Shown: positions 15,709 to 24,215 of the stretch, piece after piece
How the letters are laid out: every line of letters begins with the position of its first letter
Numbering within the stretch: the stretch's first letter is position 1
Assembly: GCF_013364235.1 (NCBI RefSeq)
Contig: NZ_CP054919.1
Location: 4,855,200-4,919,199, forward strand
DNA length: 64,000 nucleotides
From: Kitasatospora sp. NA04385
Lineage (GTDB): Bacteria > Actinomycetota > Actinomycetes > Streptomycetales > Streptomycetaceae
Direction of reading: 5' to 3'
Notes under the pieces: generated by a model
The model's input: the letters and a program-made list of their open reading frames with translations, nothing else
Databases searched by the model: none
Told to the model about the DNA's origin: nothing
Translations under genes and position numbers: made by a program

Positions 15709-17136
15709 GTGACGGAAGAGACGGGCGGTGGCCGCTGGCGCGGCATCGCCAAGATGGGAGCGGTCGCGGCCGGCCTGTTCGCCGCCGCCGAACGCCGCCG
15801 CCGCGCGGCCATCTCCGCCGAGGCGCACGTCCTCGCCGCCGAACAGGCCGTCGAACTCGCCGCCGAACGGGCCGCCCTGCTGTCCGCCGAACAGGCGGCC
15901 CGCCAGTTCGCCGGACGGCAGGGCGGGGACGGCACACCACCGGAAGGAGCGGCCGTGCGCACCGACGACGCCGTCCCCGCCCCGCGCGCCCCGGAGCCCC
16001 CCGAGCACCCGCTCGGCAGCGCCCCGCTCGGCCGCCCCGCCAACCCGGTCGACGCCGTGCCCTGGACGCTGCGGGTCGCCGCCGAGTCCACCTGGCGGCT
16101 GCTGCTGATCGGCGTCGCCCTCTACGTGGTCTTCCGGGTCATCGACACCCTCAAGCTGGTCGCCTTCTCCGCGATCGCCGCCCTGCTCATCTCCGCCCTG
16201 CTCGAACCCACCGTCTCCTGGCTGCGCCGGCACGGCGTCCCCCGCTCGCTGGCCGCCGTCGTCACCTTCCTGGCCGGCCTGGCCAGCATCGGCCTGGTCG
16301 GCTGGTTCGTGTTCTGGCAGGTCTCCAGCAACCTCGACTCGGTCACCACCCAGGTCCAGGACGGCGTCCGGCAGTTGCGCGACTGGCTGCTGAACGGCCC
16401 CTTCCACCTCACCCCGGACCAGCTCAACAACTTCACCAACCAGATCACCACCGCCATCGGCAAGAACTCCGAGGCGCTCACCTCGGCCGGCTTCACCGGC
16501 GTCACCATCGCCGTCGAACTGCTCACCGGCGTGGTGCTCACCGCGTTCACCACCTTCTTCCTGCTCTACGACGGCGCCCGGATCTGGAGCTGGGTGCTGC
16601 GCGGGCTGCCCCGGCACTCCCGCTACGCGATGGCCGGCGCCGGCCCCAAGGCCTGGTCCACCCTCACCGCGTACGTGCGCGGCACCGTCACCGTCGCCTT
16701 CATCGACGCGCTCTGCATCGGCATCGGGATCAGCATGGTCGGCGTGCCGATGGCGATCCCGCTCGCGGTGATCATCTTCCTGGGCGCGTTCGTGCCGCTG
16801 GTCGGCGCGCTGGTCACCGGCACCATCGCGGTGCTGATCGCGCTGGTCACCACCGGCGGCGTCGGCAAGGCCCTGGCGGTGCTGGTCATCCTGATCGGCG
16901 TCCAGCAGCTGGAGGGCCACATCCTGCAGCCGCTCATCCTCGGCCGGGCCGTCCGGGTGCACCCGCTCGCCGTCGTGCTCGGCGTCGCGGCCGGCTCCAT
17001 CATCGGCGGCATCCCCGGCGCGATCGTCGCCGTCCCGCTGATCGCCGTCACCAACACCGTCACCGGCCACCTGCGCCAACGCAACGCGGCCGGGCAGGAG
17101 GTCTTCCAGGCCATCGAAGCGGCCCGGAAGGGCTAG
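15709..17136 (+). CDS. AI-2E family transporter (PerM-like permease)
   Basis: 475 residues. The first 120 residues form a charged, Ala/Glu-rich cytosolic region (helical, AAERRRRAAISAEAHVLAAEQ-like) and a Pro-rich linker. Eight hydrophobic segments of the AI-2E/PerM fold follow, with the family motifs FLLYDGARIW, GAFVPLVGALVTG and QQLEGHILQPLILGRAV. The name reflects similarity to the E. coli autoinducer-2 exporter; most members have other or unknown substrates, and quorum-sensing export should not be assumed. GTG at 15709, preceded by GGGGGAGA. It is monocistronic with a strong terminator. Confidence 0.9.
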   Translation: MTEETGGGRWRGIAKMGAVAAGLFAAAERRRRAAISAEAHVLAAEQAVELAAERAALLSAEQAARQFAGRQGGDGTPPEGAAVRTDDAVPAPRAPEPPEHPLGSAPLGRPANPVDAVPWTLRVAAESTWRLLLIGVALYVVFRVIDTLKLVAFSAIAALLISALLEPTVSWLRRHGVPRSLAAVVTFLAGLASIGLVGWFVFWQVSSNLDSVTTQVQDGVRQLRDWLLNGPFHLTPDQLNNFTNQITTAIGKNSEALTSAGFTGVTIAVELLTGVVLTAFTTFFLLYDGARIWSWVLRGLPRHSRYAMAGAGPKAWSTLTAYVRGTVTVAFIDALCIGIGISMVGVPMAIPLAVIIFLGAFVPLVGALVTGTIAVLIALVTTGGVGKALAVLVILIGVQQLEGHILQPLILGRAVRVHPLAVVLGVAAGSIIGGIPGAIVAVPLIAVTNTVTGHLRQRNAAGQEVFQAIEAARKG

Positions 17137-17172
17137 CCCCCGGTCACGAGCGCGGGCGACCGGCCCGGAACG

Positions 17173-17220
17173 CGGCGGGGTCCGCCCCGGGAGAGAACCC
17201 TCCCGGGGCGGACCCCGCCG
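17173..17220. terminator. Bidirectional hairpin between permease and ahpD
   Basis: Perfect 21-bp stem (17173-17193 with 17200-17220) with a 6-base loop between convergent stops. Confidence 0.9.
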
Positions 17221-17230
17221 TCTCGCGCGC

Positions 17231-17764
17231 CTAGCGCGGGAGCTGCGCCTCCGCGTCCAGCACCGCGGCGACGGCCTGGACGGTCGCGGCGATCTTGACC
17301 GCGGCCTGGATCACCTCGCGGTCGACACCGGCCTTGCGCAGCACGCCCTCGTGCGAGTCGAGGCACTGGCCGCAGCCGTTGATCGCCGAGACGGCGAAGG
17401 ACCACAGCTCGAAGTCGACCTTGTCGACGCCCGGGTTGCCGATGATGTTCATCCGCAGGCCGGCCCGCATCGTCCCGTACTCCTTGTCGGAGAGCAGGTG
17501 CAGCGTCCGGTAGTAGACGTTGTTCATCGCCATGATCGCGGCCGCGCCCTTCGCGGCCTCGTAGGCCTCGGGCTTCAGGTTGGCCTTGGCCTCGGGCTCC
17601 AGCTCGCGCAGCACGATCGGGGAGCGGGTGGCCATCGCGCAGGCGAGGACGGTGCCCCAGAGCTGCTGCTGCGGCAGGTCGGAGTTGCCGATCACCGAGC
17701 CGAGGTTGAGCTTCAGGTCCTTGGCGTAGTCCGGCAGGGCGGCCTTGAGTTCGTCGAGCGCCAT
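17231..17764 (-). CDS. ahpD: Alkyl hydroperoxide reductase AhpD
   Basis: 177 residues, the normal length. AhpD is a CxxC thiol reductant/peroxidase that recycles AhpC using lipoamide-linked electrons in actinobacteria. The active site is Cys131-Gly-Gln-Cys134 with His138 (NGCGQCLDSHEG), matching the AhpD signature; the proton-relay Glu region EPEAKANLKPEAYEAAK is also present. The start is 4 bases after the ahpC stop, so both are translated from one message, and the operon is divergent from oxyR. Confidence 0.97.
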   Translation of the reverse strand: MALDELKAALPDYAKDLKLNLGSVIGNSDLPQQQLWGTVLACAMATRSPIVLRELEPEAKANLKPEAYEAAKGAAAIMAMNNVYYRTLHLLSDKEYGTMRAGLRMNIIGNPGVDKVDFELWSFAVSAINGCGQCLDSHEGVLRKAGVDREVIQAAVKIAATVQAVAAVLDAEAQLPR

Positions 17765-17768
17765 CGGG

Positions 17769-18320
17769 TCAGCCGGCCAGCAGGGACTGGGCGTCGAGGG
17801 TGTCCTCGCCCTTGTTCCAGTTGCACGGGCACAGCTCGTCGGTCTGCAGGGCGTCGAGGACCCGCAGCACCTCCTTGGGGTTGCGGCCGACGGAGCCGGC
17901 GGTCACCATGACGAACTGGATCTCGTTGTTCGGGTCGACGATGAACACCGCGCGCTGGGCGGTGCCGTCCGCGCCCTCGACGCCGCAGGCCCGCATCAGG
18001 TCGTGCTTGATGTCGGCGAGCATCGGGAACGGCAGGTCGCGCAGGTCCTTGTGGTCCTTGCGCCAGGCGTGGTGGACGTACTCGGAGTCGCCGGAGACGC
18101 CGAGGATCTGGGCGTCGCGGTCGGCGAACTCCTCGTTCAGCTTGCCGAACGCGGCGATCTCGGTCGGGCAGACGAAGGTGAAGTCCATCGGCCAGAAGAA
18201 CACGACGCGCCACTTGCCCTCGTAGGACTTGTGGTTGATCTCGGCGAAGGCGTTCGCGGCCTCGAGGTCCACGCAGGCGTTGAGTTCGTACTCGGGGAAC
18301 TTGTCGCCGATCGTCAGCAC
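17769..18320 (-). CDS. ahpC: Alkyl hydroperoxide reductase AhpC (2-Cys peroxiredoxin)
   Basis: 183 residues from the GTG at 18320 (GGAGA six bases upstream). A longer frame to 18383 has no ribosome site. Peroxidatic Cys51 lies in FFWPMDFTFVCPTEIAAFG; the resolving cysteine is near the C-terminus in DELCPCNWNKGEDTL. It reduces hydrogen peroxide and organic peroxides, with AhpD as electron donor. First gene of an ahpC-ahpD operon sharing its promoter region with the divergent oxyR, which is the known regulator of this operon in streptomycetes. Confidence 0.97.
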   Translation of the reverse strand: MLTIGDKFPEYELNACVDLEAANAFAEINHKSYEGKWRVVFFWPMDFTFVCPTEIAAFGKLNEEFADRDAQILGVSGDSEYVHHAWRKDHKDLRDLPFPMLADIKHDLMRACGVEGADGTAQRAVFIVDPNNEIQFVMVTAGSVGRNPKEVLRVLDALQTDELCPCNWNKGEDTLDAQSLLAG

Positions 18321-18485
18321 GTCGCATCTCCAGGGTTGGGACGAGGGATGTCCGGATTGCGGACACCTCCCACCCTTGCACACGGTTACTGATCAGTGAA
18401 ATCGGTTCTGCGGGAGCCTCCGATAGGCAAGTCCGATCAGTGCGGCAGACTGGACGGAGCACCTCCGCCGGCAGGAAGCAGCACC
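18321..18485. promoter_or_regulatory. Divergent ahpC/oxyR control region with a possible OxyR site
   Basis: A 165-bp intergenic region between divergent starts. The stretch CCGATAGGCAAGTCCGATCA (18419-18438) has the ATAG-n-half-site character of OxyR operators, and a repeated GATCAGTG occurs at 18390-18397 and 18434-18441. Exact boundaries are inferred from pattern only. Confidence 0.4.
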
Positions 18486-19427
18486 GTGAAACCCAGCGCG
18501 CCCCGCACCCCCACCGTCTCCCAGCTGCGGGCCTTCGCGGCGGTCGCCGAGCACCGGCACTTCCGGGACGCCGCCGCCGCGATCGGCACCAGCCAGTCCG
18601 CGCTGTCCGGGGCGGTCGCCGCGCTGGAGGACTCGCTCGGCGCGCAGCTGGTCGAGCGGACCACCCGGCGGGTCGTGATCACCCCGCTCGGCGAGCGGAT
18701 CGCCGAGCACTCCCGGCGGGTGCTGTCCGCGCTGCACGCGCTCACCGAGGAGGCCGAGGCCGCCCGCCGCCCGTTCACCGGCCCGCTGCACCTCGGGGTG
18801 ATCCCCACCGTCGCGCCCTACCTGCTGCCCACCGTGCTGCGGCTGGTCCGCGACGCCTACCCCGACCTCGAACTGCACGTCCACGAGGAGCGCACCCCCT
18901 CGCTGCTGAACGGCCTCGGCGACGGGCGGCTCGACCTGCTGCTGCTCGCCCTGCCCGCCGGCGGGGCGCTGCCGGTGGCCGAGATCCCGCTGTTCGACGA
19001 GGATTTCGTGCTGGTCGTGCCGCCCGAGCACGAACTCGCCGGACGGATCGACGTGCCCCGCGACGCGCTGCTCGACCTGGACGTGCTGCTGCTGGAGGAG
19101 GGGCACTGCCTGCGCGACCAGGCGCTCGACATCTGCCGCGAGGTCGGCGCCGAACCGGCCGGCGGCAGCACCCGGGCCGCCGGGCTCTCCACCCTGGTCC
19201 AGCTGGTGGCCGGCGGCCTCGGCGTCACCCTGCTGCCCGCCACCGCGCTCGACGTCGAGACCGGACGCACCGACCGGCTCGCCGCCGTCCGCTTCGCCCA
19301 CCCCGCCCCCGGCCGCCGGATCGGCCTCGCCCACCGGCCCGGCTCCGCCCGCACCGGCGAGTACGGCCGCTTCGCGGCGGCCCTGCGCGAGGCCCTGCGG
19401 GGGCTGCCGGTCCGCCTCGCCGCCTGA
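18486..19427 (+). CDS. oxyR: OxyR, LysR-type hydrogen-peroxide sensor
   Basis: 313 residues from GTG 18486. The N-terminal winged helix (about 10-70: TVSQLRAFAAVAEHRHFRDA) is LysR-type. The effector domain carries the redox pair Cys208 and Cys217 in EEGHCLRDQALDIC, nine residues apart as in OxyR proteins, which form a disulphide on peroxide exposure. It should activate ahpCD and itself from the shared region. The LysR fold plus the cysteine pair and the ahpCD neighbour make the assignment firm. Confidence 0.95.
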   Translation: MKPSAPRTPTVSQLRAFAAVAEHRHFRDAAAAIGTSQSALSGAVAALEDSLGAQLVERTTRRVVITPLGERIAEHSRRVLSALHALTEEAEAARRPFTGPLHLGVIPTVAPYLLPTVLRLVRDAYPDLELHVHEERTPSLLNGLGDGRLDLLLLALPAGGALPVAEIPLFDEDFVLVVPPEHELAGRIDVPRDALLDLDVLLLEEGHCLRDQALDICREVGAEPAGGSTRAAGLSTLVQLVAGGLGVTLLPATALDVETGRTDRLAAVRFAHPAPGRRIGLAHRPGSARTGEYGRFAAALREALRGLPVRLAA

Positions 19428-19559
19428 CGGGCCCGCCGCCTCACCCGAACGGGCGACGGCGCCGCCCCGCGGCCGGGTTGACGCCGCGTCACGTTCACCT
19501 CCCGGCCGGGCGTGTGCGGGCCGGGGCATGGGCATAAACCGCTCCGAGGGGGTGGTCCG

Positions 19560-20488
19560 GTGTACGTGTCGCGGATCAGGGTGTCCGGGGTGAAGTGCTT
19601 CGAGGGCGTGCGCGAGGTCGACGTGACGATCCCGCCCGGCCCGGGGTGGACGGTGTTCGCCGGGCCGAACGGCAGCGGGAAGACCGCCCTGCTGCGGGTG
19701 CTCGCGATGGCGCTCGGCGCCCTGCCCCCCGGCCCCGCCGCGCACTGGGGCACCGGGGGCTGGGTCCGGGCCGACCCGGCCCCGCGCTGGCGGGTCGGCG
19801 ACCCGCCGGGCCCGCCCGCGCCCGCTACCCGCTGCGCGCCGAGGGCCGCCGCGTCCCGCTGGACGCGGAGCTGGCGGCCGAGGTGCTGCCGGCCGGCTGG
19901 CGGGTCGCCGACCCGCGGCGGCAGACCGTGGCCCGCGCCGGCCTGGAACTCCCGCTGGACGAACTCGGCGACGGCACCGCCGGGTTGACCCGGCTGGCCA
20001 GCCAGCTCGCGGCCGCCCCCGAACTCCGGGGCCCGGTGCTGCTCGACGACGTCGACCGGCACCTGCACCCGGCCTGGCAGCAGCGGATCGGCCCGTGGCT
20101 GACCGAGCGCTTCCCGCACGCCCAGTTCCTGGTCGCCACCCACAGCCCGTACGTCTGCCAGGCCGCCGACCCCGGCGCGCTGATCCGGCTGCCCGGCCCG
20201 GACGAGGAGCGCGCCCCCCGCCGGCTGGACGAGGAACTGCGGCAGCGGGTGCTGTACGGCAGCGGCGAGGACACCGCGCTGTCCGAACTCTTCGCGCTGC
20301 CCAGCGCCTACTCGCCCGCCGCCGAGGCCGAACGCCGGATGCTGGTGCGCCTGGAGCGCAAGATGTACGCCGGGCAGGCCAGCGAAGCCGAACTCGCCGA
20401 GTACCGCGAACTGGGCGCCAAGCTGAACAGCTCGCTGACCGCCCGGGTCGACGAGGTCACCGCCCGGCTGCTCGGCAGGGACGGGTGA
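19560..20488 (+). pseudogene. AAA ATPase (PtuA/OLD-like), split by a -1 frameshift
   Basis: The frame opening at GTG 19560 carries Walker A GPNGSGKTALLRVLAMALG near residue 35 and ends out of register at 19988. The remainder lies in the -1 frame: signature-like LPLDELGDGTAGLTRL, Walker B PVLLDDVDRHLHPAWQQR, and FLVATHSPYVCQA, ending at 20488. Joining the two with one -1 shift near 19808-19814 gives a continuous protein of about 309 residues. The spacing between Walker A and the signature is short compared with ABC-type defence ATPases as I remember them, so an internal deletion is also likely. The sequence GGGCCCG at the junction is positioned as an X-XXY-YYZ slippery heptamer, so programmed frameshifting is the alternative. 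The stop overlaps the HNH start (GTGA). Confidence 0.7.
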
Positions 20489-21249
20489 TCCCGCTCCAGC
20501 GGCCGCCGCTCCAGCCCCGGCTGGCCGCCGAACTCGAACGCGCCACCGCCCAGGTGCGGGCCGCCGGGCTCAACACCGCCTCCGGGCGGGCCGCCTGGCG
20601 CCGCGCCGTCCGCCCCAAGGCCCAACTCCGGCTGATGCTGCGGCAGATGGCACCCGGCCTGGAGCGCTGCATGTACTGCGGCGACAACCTGGGCACCGAC
20701 ATCGACCACTTCGAGCCGATCGCCCAGGCCCCGCTGCGCACCTTCGACTGGCAGAACCACCTGCTGGCCTGCGCGCACTGCAACAGCAACCGCAAGCGCG
20801 ACCGCTTCCCGCGCGACCCCGCCACCGGCGACGGCCTGCTGGTCGACCCCTGCCGCGAGGACCCGGCCGACCACCTGCGGCTCTACCTGGACTCCGGCGC
20901 GTACGACCCGCTGACCGTCCGCGGCGAGGCCACCATCGAGGTGTTCGGCCTCAACGAGCGGCCCGAACTGGTGCGCGGCCGGCGGATGATGTTCGCCGTG
21001 GTCAAGGCCCTGCTGCTGACCTGGCGGGCCGCCGCCACCCCGGCCGAGGCCGCCGAGTACGCCGCCGCGCTGCGCGAGATCCACCATGCCGACGTGCTGC
21101 GCACCGTCCTCGCCCTGCGCCGCAGCCGCCCGCTGGCCCTCGCCGTGCTCGGCCCCGACGTGCTCGACGCGCTCGACCGGCTGGTGCGGGAAACCGGGCA
21201 GGCCGGGGAGGAACGGGGGGCCGGGGAGGACCGGGCGGCCGGCGCCTAG
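20485..21249 (+). CDS. HNH endonuclease, PtuB-like
   Basis: 254 residues. The HNH/treble-clef core lies at about 65-115: CMYCGDNLGTDIDHFEPI, then WQNHLLACAHCNSNRKRDRF, giving two CxxC pairs for a structural zinc, the catalytic Asp-His and the Asn. It should cut nucleic acid. Its start overlaps the ATPase stop by four bases (GTGA), so translation is coupled. An ATPase plus HNH pair of this kind is the organisation of Septu (PtuA-PtuB) phage-defence systems and related retron-associated effectors. The nuclease frame is intact although the ATPase frame is not. Its stop overlaps that of the convergent phosphatase gene. Confidence 0.85.
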   Translation: MIPLQRPPLQPRLAAELERATAQVRAAGLNTASGRAAWRRAVRPKAQLRLMLRQMAPGLERCMYCGDNLGTDIDHFEPIAQAPLRTFDWQNHLLACAHCNSNRKRDRFPRDPATGDGLLVDPCREDPADHLRLYLDSGAYDPLTVRGEATIEVFGLNERPELVRGRRMMFAVVKALLLTWRAAATPAEAAEYAAALREIHHADVLRTVLALRRSRPLALAVLGPDVLDALDRLVRETGQAGEERGAGEDRAAGA

Positions 21250-23000
21250 GGCCGGTCCAGCCGCTGCTCGAACCAGACCACCTTGCCCGCGCCCAGCCGG
21301 GTCGCACCCCAGCGGTCCGCGCACCTGGCCACTATCTGCAGGCCGCGCCCGCGCTCCTCCTCCGGCCCGGCCCGGCGGGTGCGGGGCAGCGCCGGGGAGT
21401 CGTCGCCGACCTCGCAGCGCAGCAGCGAGGTGCGCACCAGGCGCAGCGTCACCGGCCGGGTGGCGTGCTGGATCGCGTTGGTGACCAGCTCGCTGACCAT
21501 CAACTCGCAGTTCTCCGACAGGTGTTCCAGACCCCACCGGCGCAGCGCGTGCCCCGCCAGCCGACGCGCCCGGCCCGGCGTCTCGTGCCGGGGCTGGAGG
21601 TGCCAGTGCGCGACGTCCCCGGCCGGGATGCCGTCGAACGCGGCCGCCAGCAGCGCGATGTCGTCGGCCCGGTCGCCCGGCGGCAGGATGCGCAGCGCCT
21701 CCTGGCACAGCTGGTCCGGGGTGAGCCGGTTGCCGCCCGCCAGCCGGGCCCGCAGCAGCTCCAGGCCGGTGCCCAGCGGGCGGCGGCGGGTCTCCACCAG
21801 GCCGTCGGTGAACAGCAGCAGCGCCGAACCGGGCGGTGCGGGCAGCTCCACCGAGGCGAAGTCCACCCCGCCGACGCCGATCGGCGCGCCCGAGGGCAGG
21901 TCCAGCAGCTCGCTGGTGCCGTCCGGGCCGATCAGCACCGGCGGCACGTGCCCGGCGTTGGCGATCCGCACCCGGCCCGCGATCGGGTCGTACACCGCGT
22001 ACACACAGGTCGCCAAGTGGTGTTCGCGGCCCAGCCGTTGGGCCTGCTCGTCGAGGTGGTACAGCACCTCGTGCGGCGGCAGGTCCAGGCCCGCCAGGGT
22101 CTGCGCGGAGGTGCGCAGCTGGCCCATCACGGCGGCCGAGGTCAGCGAGTGGCCCATCACGTCGCCGGTGATCAGCGCGACCCGGTTGCCGGGCAGCGGG
22201 ATCGAGTCGTACCAGTCGCCGCCGACCTGCGCGCCGCGCTCGCCCGGCAGGTAGCGGTGCGCCAGCCGGACGCCGTGCGGCTGCGGCAGGTGCGCGGGCA
22301 GCATCGAGCGCTGCAACTCGTCGGCGATCTCCCACTCGCGGGTGTAGCGCAGCGCGGTGTCCACCGCCAGGCCGCCGTGGGTGGCCAGGTGCGCGGCGGT
22401 CGCCGTGTCGGCCGGGTCGAAGCCCGCCGCGCTGCCGTCCGGGCCCGGTCGGCGCACCAGCAGCAGCATGCCGAGCGCGGCCCGCCGCCCGTGCAGCGGC
22501 AGCGCCAGCAGCGCCGTCCCGGCCGGCAGCCGGCCCAGCGCCCGGGCGCCCAGCAGTTCGGCGGCCAGGCCGCCGCGCCCGGCGCCCAGCACCGTCGGCC
22601 CGACCGGGGCGCGGTGGGCCAGCGCGTTCCAGGCCGCTGCCGGGCAGCACCGGGCGCACCCCCGCGCGGCGGCCCAGCCGGGTGCCGCAGGTGTGCCGCA
22701 CCCGCAGCGCCCGGGCGGGCCCTGCTCGCGCTCCACGTCCGGCAGCGGGTCGCGGACCAGCACCACCAGGGCGTCCGCCACCGCCGGGACGAGCACCCGG
22801 CCCAGGTTGCGCAGGGTGGCCGTCAGGTCCAGCGAGCTGTTGATCCGCCGGGCCGCCCGGTCCAGCGCGGCCAGCCGCTCCGCCAGCCGCCCGGGCGCGC
22901 CGGGGGCCGCCTCGCCGGAGGCACCCGCGCCGGGCGGCGGGTGCCGCTGGACGGGTACGGCGGGCTGCTGCCCCGCCAAGGGCTCCAGGTGGTCGCGCAC
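21246..23000 (-). CDS. GAF-SpoIIE (PP2C-type) phosphatase with anti-sigma-like ATPase domain
   Basis: 584 residues. A GAF-like sensor region (about 45-225), a SpoIIE/PP2C phosphatase domain (about 235-450: GGDWYDSIPLPGNRVALITG, GDVMGH, FTDGLVETR, DDIALLAA) and a C-terminal GHKL ATPase domain of the RsbW type (ENCELMVSELVTNAIQHA, GRGLQIVA). Such proteins dephosphorylate anti-anti-sigma factors and may also phosphorylate them, giving stress control of alternative sigma factors. The GAF segment encoded at about 22633-22722 is Cys-rich and unlike its family, while another frame there reads as normal GAF sequence, suggesting two compensating indels. GTG 23000 has no clear ribosome site, so the start is uncertain. 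Possibly cotranscribed with the methyltransferase gene. Confidence 0.87.
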   Translation of the reverse strand: MRDHLEPLAGQQPAVPVQRHPPPGAGASGEAAPGAPGRLAERLAALDRAARRINSSLDLTATLRNLGRVLVPAVADALVVLVRDPLPDVEREQGPPGRCGCGTPAAPGWAAARGCARCCPAAAWNALAHRAPVGPTVLGAGRGGLAAELLGARALGRLPAGTALLALPLHGRRAALGMLLLVRRPGPDGSAAGFDPADTATAAHLATHGGLAVDTALRYTREWEIADELQRSMLPAHLPQPHGVRLAHRYLPGERGAQVGGDWYDSIPLPGNRVALITGDVMGHSLTSAAVMGQLRTSAQTLAGLDLPPHEVLYHLDEQAQRLGREHHLATCVYAVYDPIAGRVRIANAGHVPPVLIGPDGTSELLDLPSGAPIGVGGVDFASVELPAPPGSALLLFTDGLVETRRRPLGTGLELLRARLAGGNRLTPDQLCQEALRILPPGDRADDIALLAAAFDGIPAGDVAHWHLQPRHETPGRARRLAGHALRRWGLEHLSENCELMVSELVTNAIQHATRPVTLRLVRTSLLRCEVGDDSPALPRTRRAGPEEERGRGLQIVARCADRWGATRLGAGKVVWFEQRLDRP

Positions 23001-23052
23001 GGGCTGCCCGATCTGTGCAGATGTGGTCTCGGGAACGGAGACTGACGTCTCG

Positions 23053-23790
23053 TCAGCCGGTGCGCCGACAGCGCAGGTACAGCTGGGTCTCCGGCGGCTG
23101 CGCGGACCCGGCGGGCGCGTACGACCGGCTGTCCACCGCCTCCACCGCGAAACCGGCGCCGGCCAGCAGCCCCGCCAGGTCCTCGCGCAGGTACCCGCTG
23201 ACCCGGATCTCCTGCTCCAGGAACGGCAGCGGCGCGTCGTCCAGGTCGGCCTCGACCATGCCCAGCGCCAGCAGGCCGCCCGGGCGCAGCAGCCCGCGGA
23301 CCCGGCCGAGCGTCTCGGCGATCTCCGCGCGGGGCAGCATCAGCAGCGAGAAGAACGCCGCCGCGGCCTCCCACGAGCCGTCCCCGTCCGGGCCCAACTC
23401 CGGTACGCCCCAACGGGAACCGGCGCTCTCCAGGCCCAGGTCGAGGACGTCCAGCCGGTGGAAGGACGCCGCCGGCACGGCCGCCCGGGCCTGCGCCAGC
23501 ATGCCCTCCGACAGGTCGACGCCCGTCACCCGCAGCCCGCCGTCGGCCAGCTGGCGGGCGGTCGGCTCGCCGGCTCCGCACCCCACGTCCAGCACCCGGG
23601 CACCGGCGGGGAGTTCGGCCAGCAGCCAGTCGCCGCAGGCGAGCTGCCCGGCCCTGGCCGGAAACACCTCCTGGTAGCGGCCCCCGATCGCGTCGAACAC
23701 GGCGGCCTGGCGGGCCCGTTCGACCCGGCGCGCACCCGCCGCGGACGCCCGGTCGGCGTCGGCGGAGGCGGCGTTCTGTTCGTCCGTCAC
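23053..23790 (-). CDS. Class I SAM-dependent methyltransferase
   Basis: 245 residues from the GTG at 23790; a longer frame to 23850 is possible. The SAM-binding motif I is VLDVGCGAGEPTARQLA (about residue 67), followed by GVDLSEGMLAQAR and the post-I acidic residue in FHRLDVLDLG. Motif LLRPGGLLALGM is the usual late strand. The substrate is not predictable; the size and shape fit small-molecule methyltransferases of the UbiE/ubiquinone-type fold. The phosphatase gene starts 52 bases downstream on the same strand, so they may share a message. Confidence 0.85.
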   Translation of the reverse strand: MTDEQNAASADADRASAAGARRVERARQAAVFDAIGGRYQEVFPARAGQLACGDWLLAELPAGARVLDVGCGAGEPTARQLADGGLRVTGVDLSEGMLAQARAAVPAASFHRLDVLDLGLESAGSRWGVPELGPDGDGSWEAAAAFFSLLMLPRAEIAETLGRVRGLLRPGGLLALGMVEADLDDAPLPFLEQEIRVSGYLREDLAGLLAGAGFAVEAVDSRSYAPAGSAQPPETQLYLRCRRTG

Positions 23791-24215
23791 GATGATCTGG
23801 GCACCTCTCCCGCGTGCGTCCTGCCCTGCCCGTCGTGGCCCGCGCTCCACTCCCGACCCTGGCCTTCGAGAATAAACGCGATCACCGCACCGTGGAGCCC
23901 GTTTCCGGCCAACTCGTGCGCCGTTGGGCGCTTATCGCCCGCCGGGGGAAGCACGCCGGGGCCCGCGACGGAGCACGCCGGGCCCCGCACGCCGCGTGGC
24001 GCGTCCGCGCCACGCCCCCGACCTGCGCCGACGCCCGGTCAACGGCCTTGCCGCGGGCGTTTATCGAACGTCAATCGACACCTGTCAGAGTCTTCTCAGC
24101 GCCGGGGAAGCGTCAAGGTGTTCCCGCAGCCGGGGGGCTGCGGGGACGCCGACGCTCCCGGGGGGAAGGCGTCCGGCCGGGGGGACCAGGGGGGTACCGC
24201 GGGGGGAACGGAAGC
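23791..24215. other. Gene-free 425-bp region between methyltransferase and AfsR-like gene
   Basis: No convincing coding frame. It probably holds the promoter of the methyltransferase gene and the end of the regulator transcript. The heptamer CGTTTAT occurs here at 24058-24064 (plus) and 23872-23878 (minus), and again at 27301-27307 on the other side of the regulator gene. Inverted CACGCCGGGGCCC/GGGCCCCGCACG-like sequence near 23950-23990 could act as a terminator or barrier. Confidence 0.35.
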
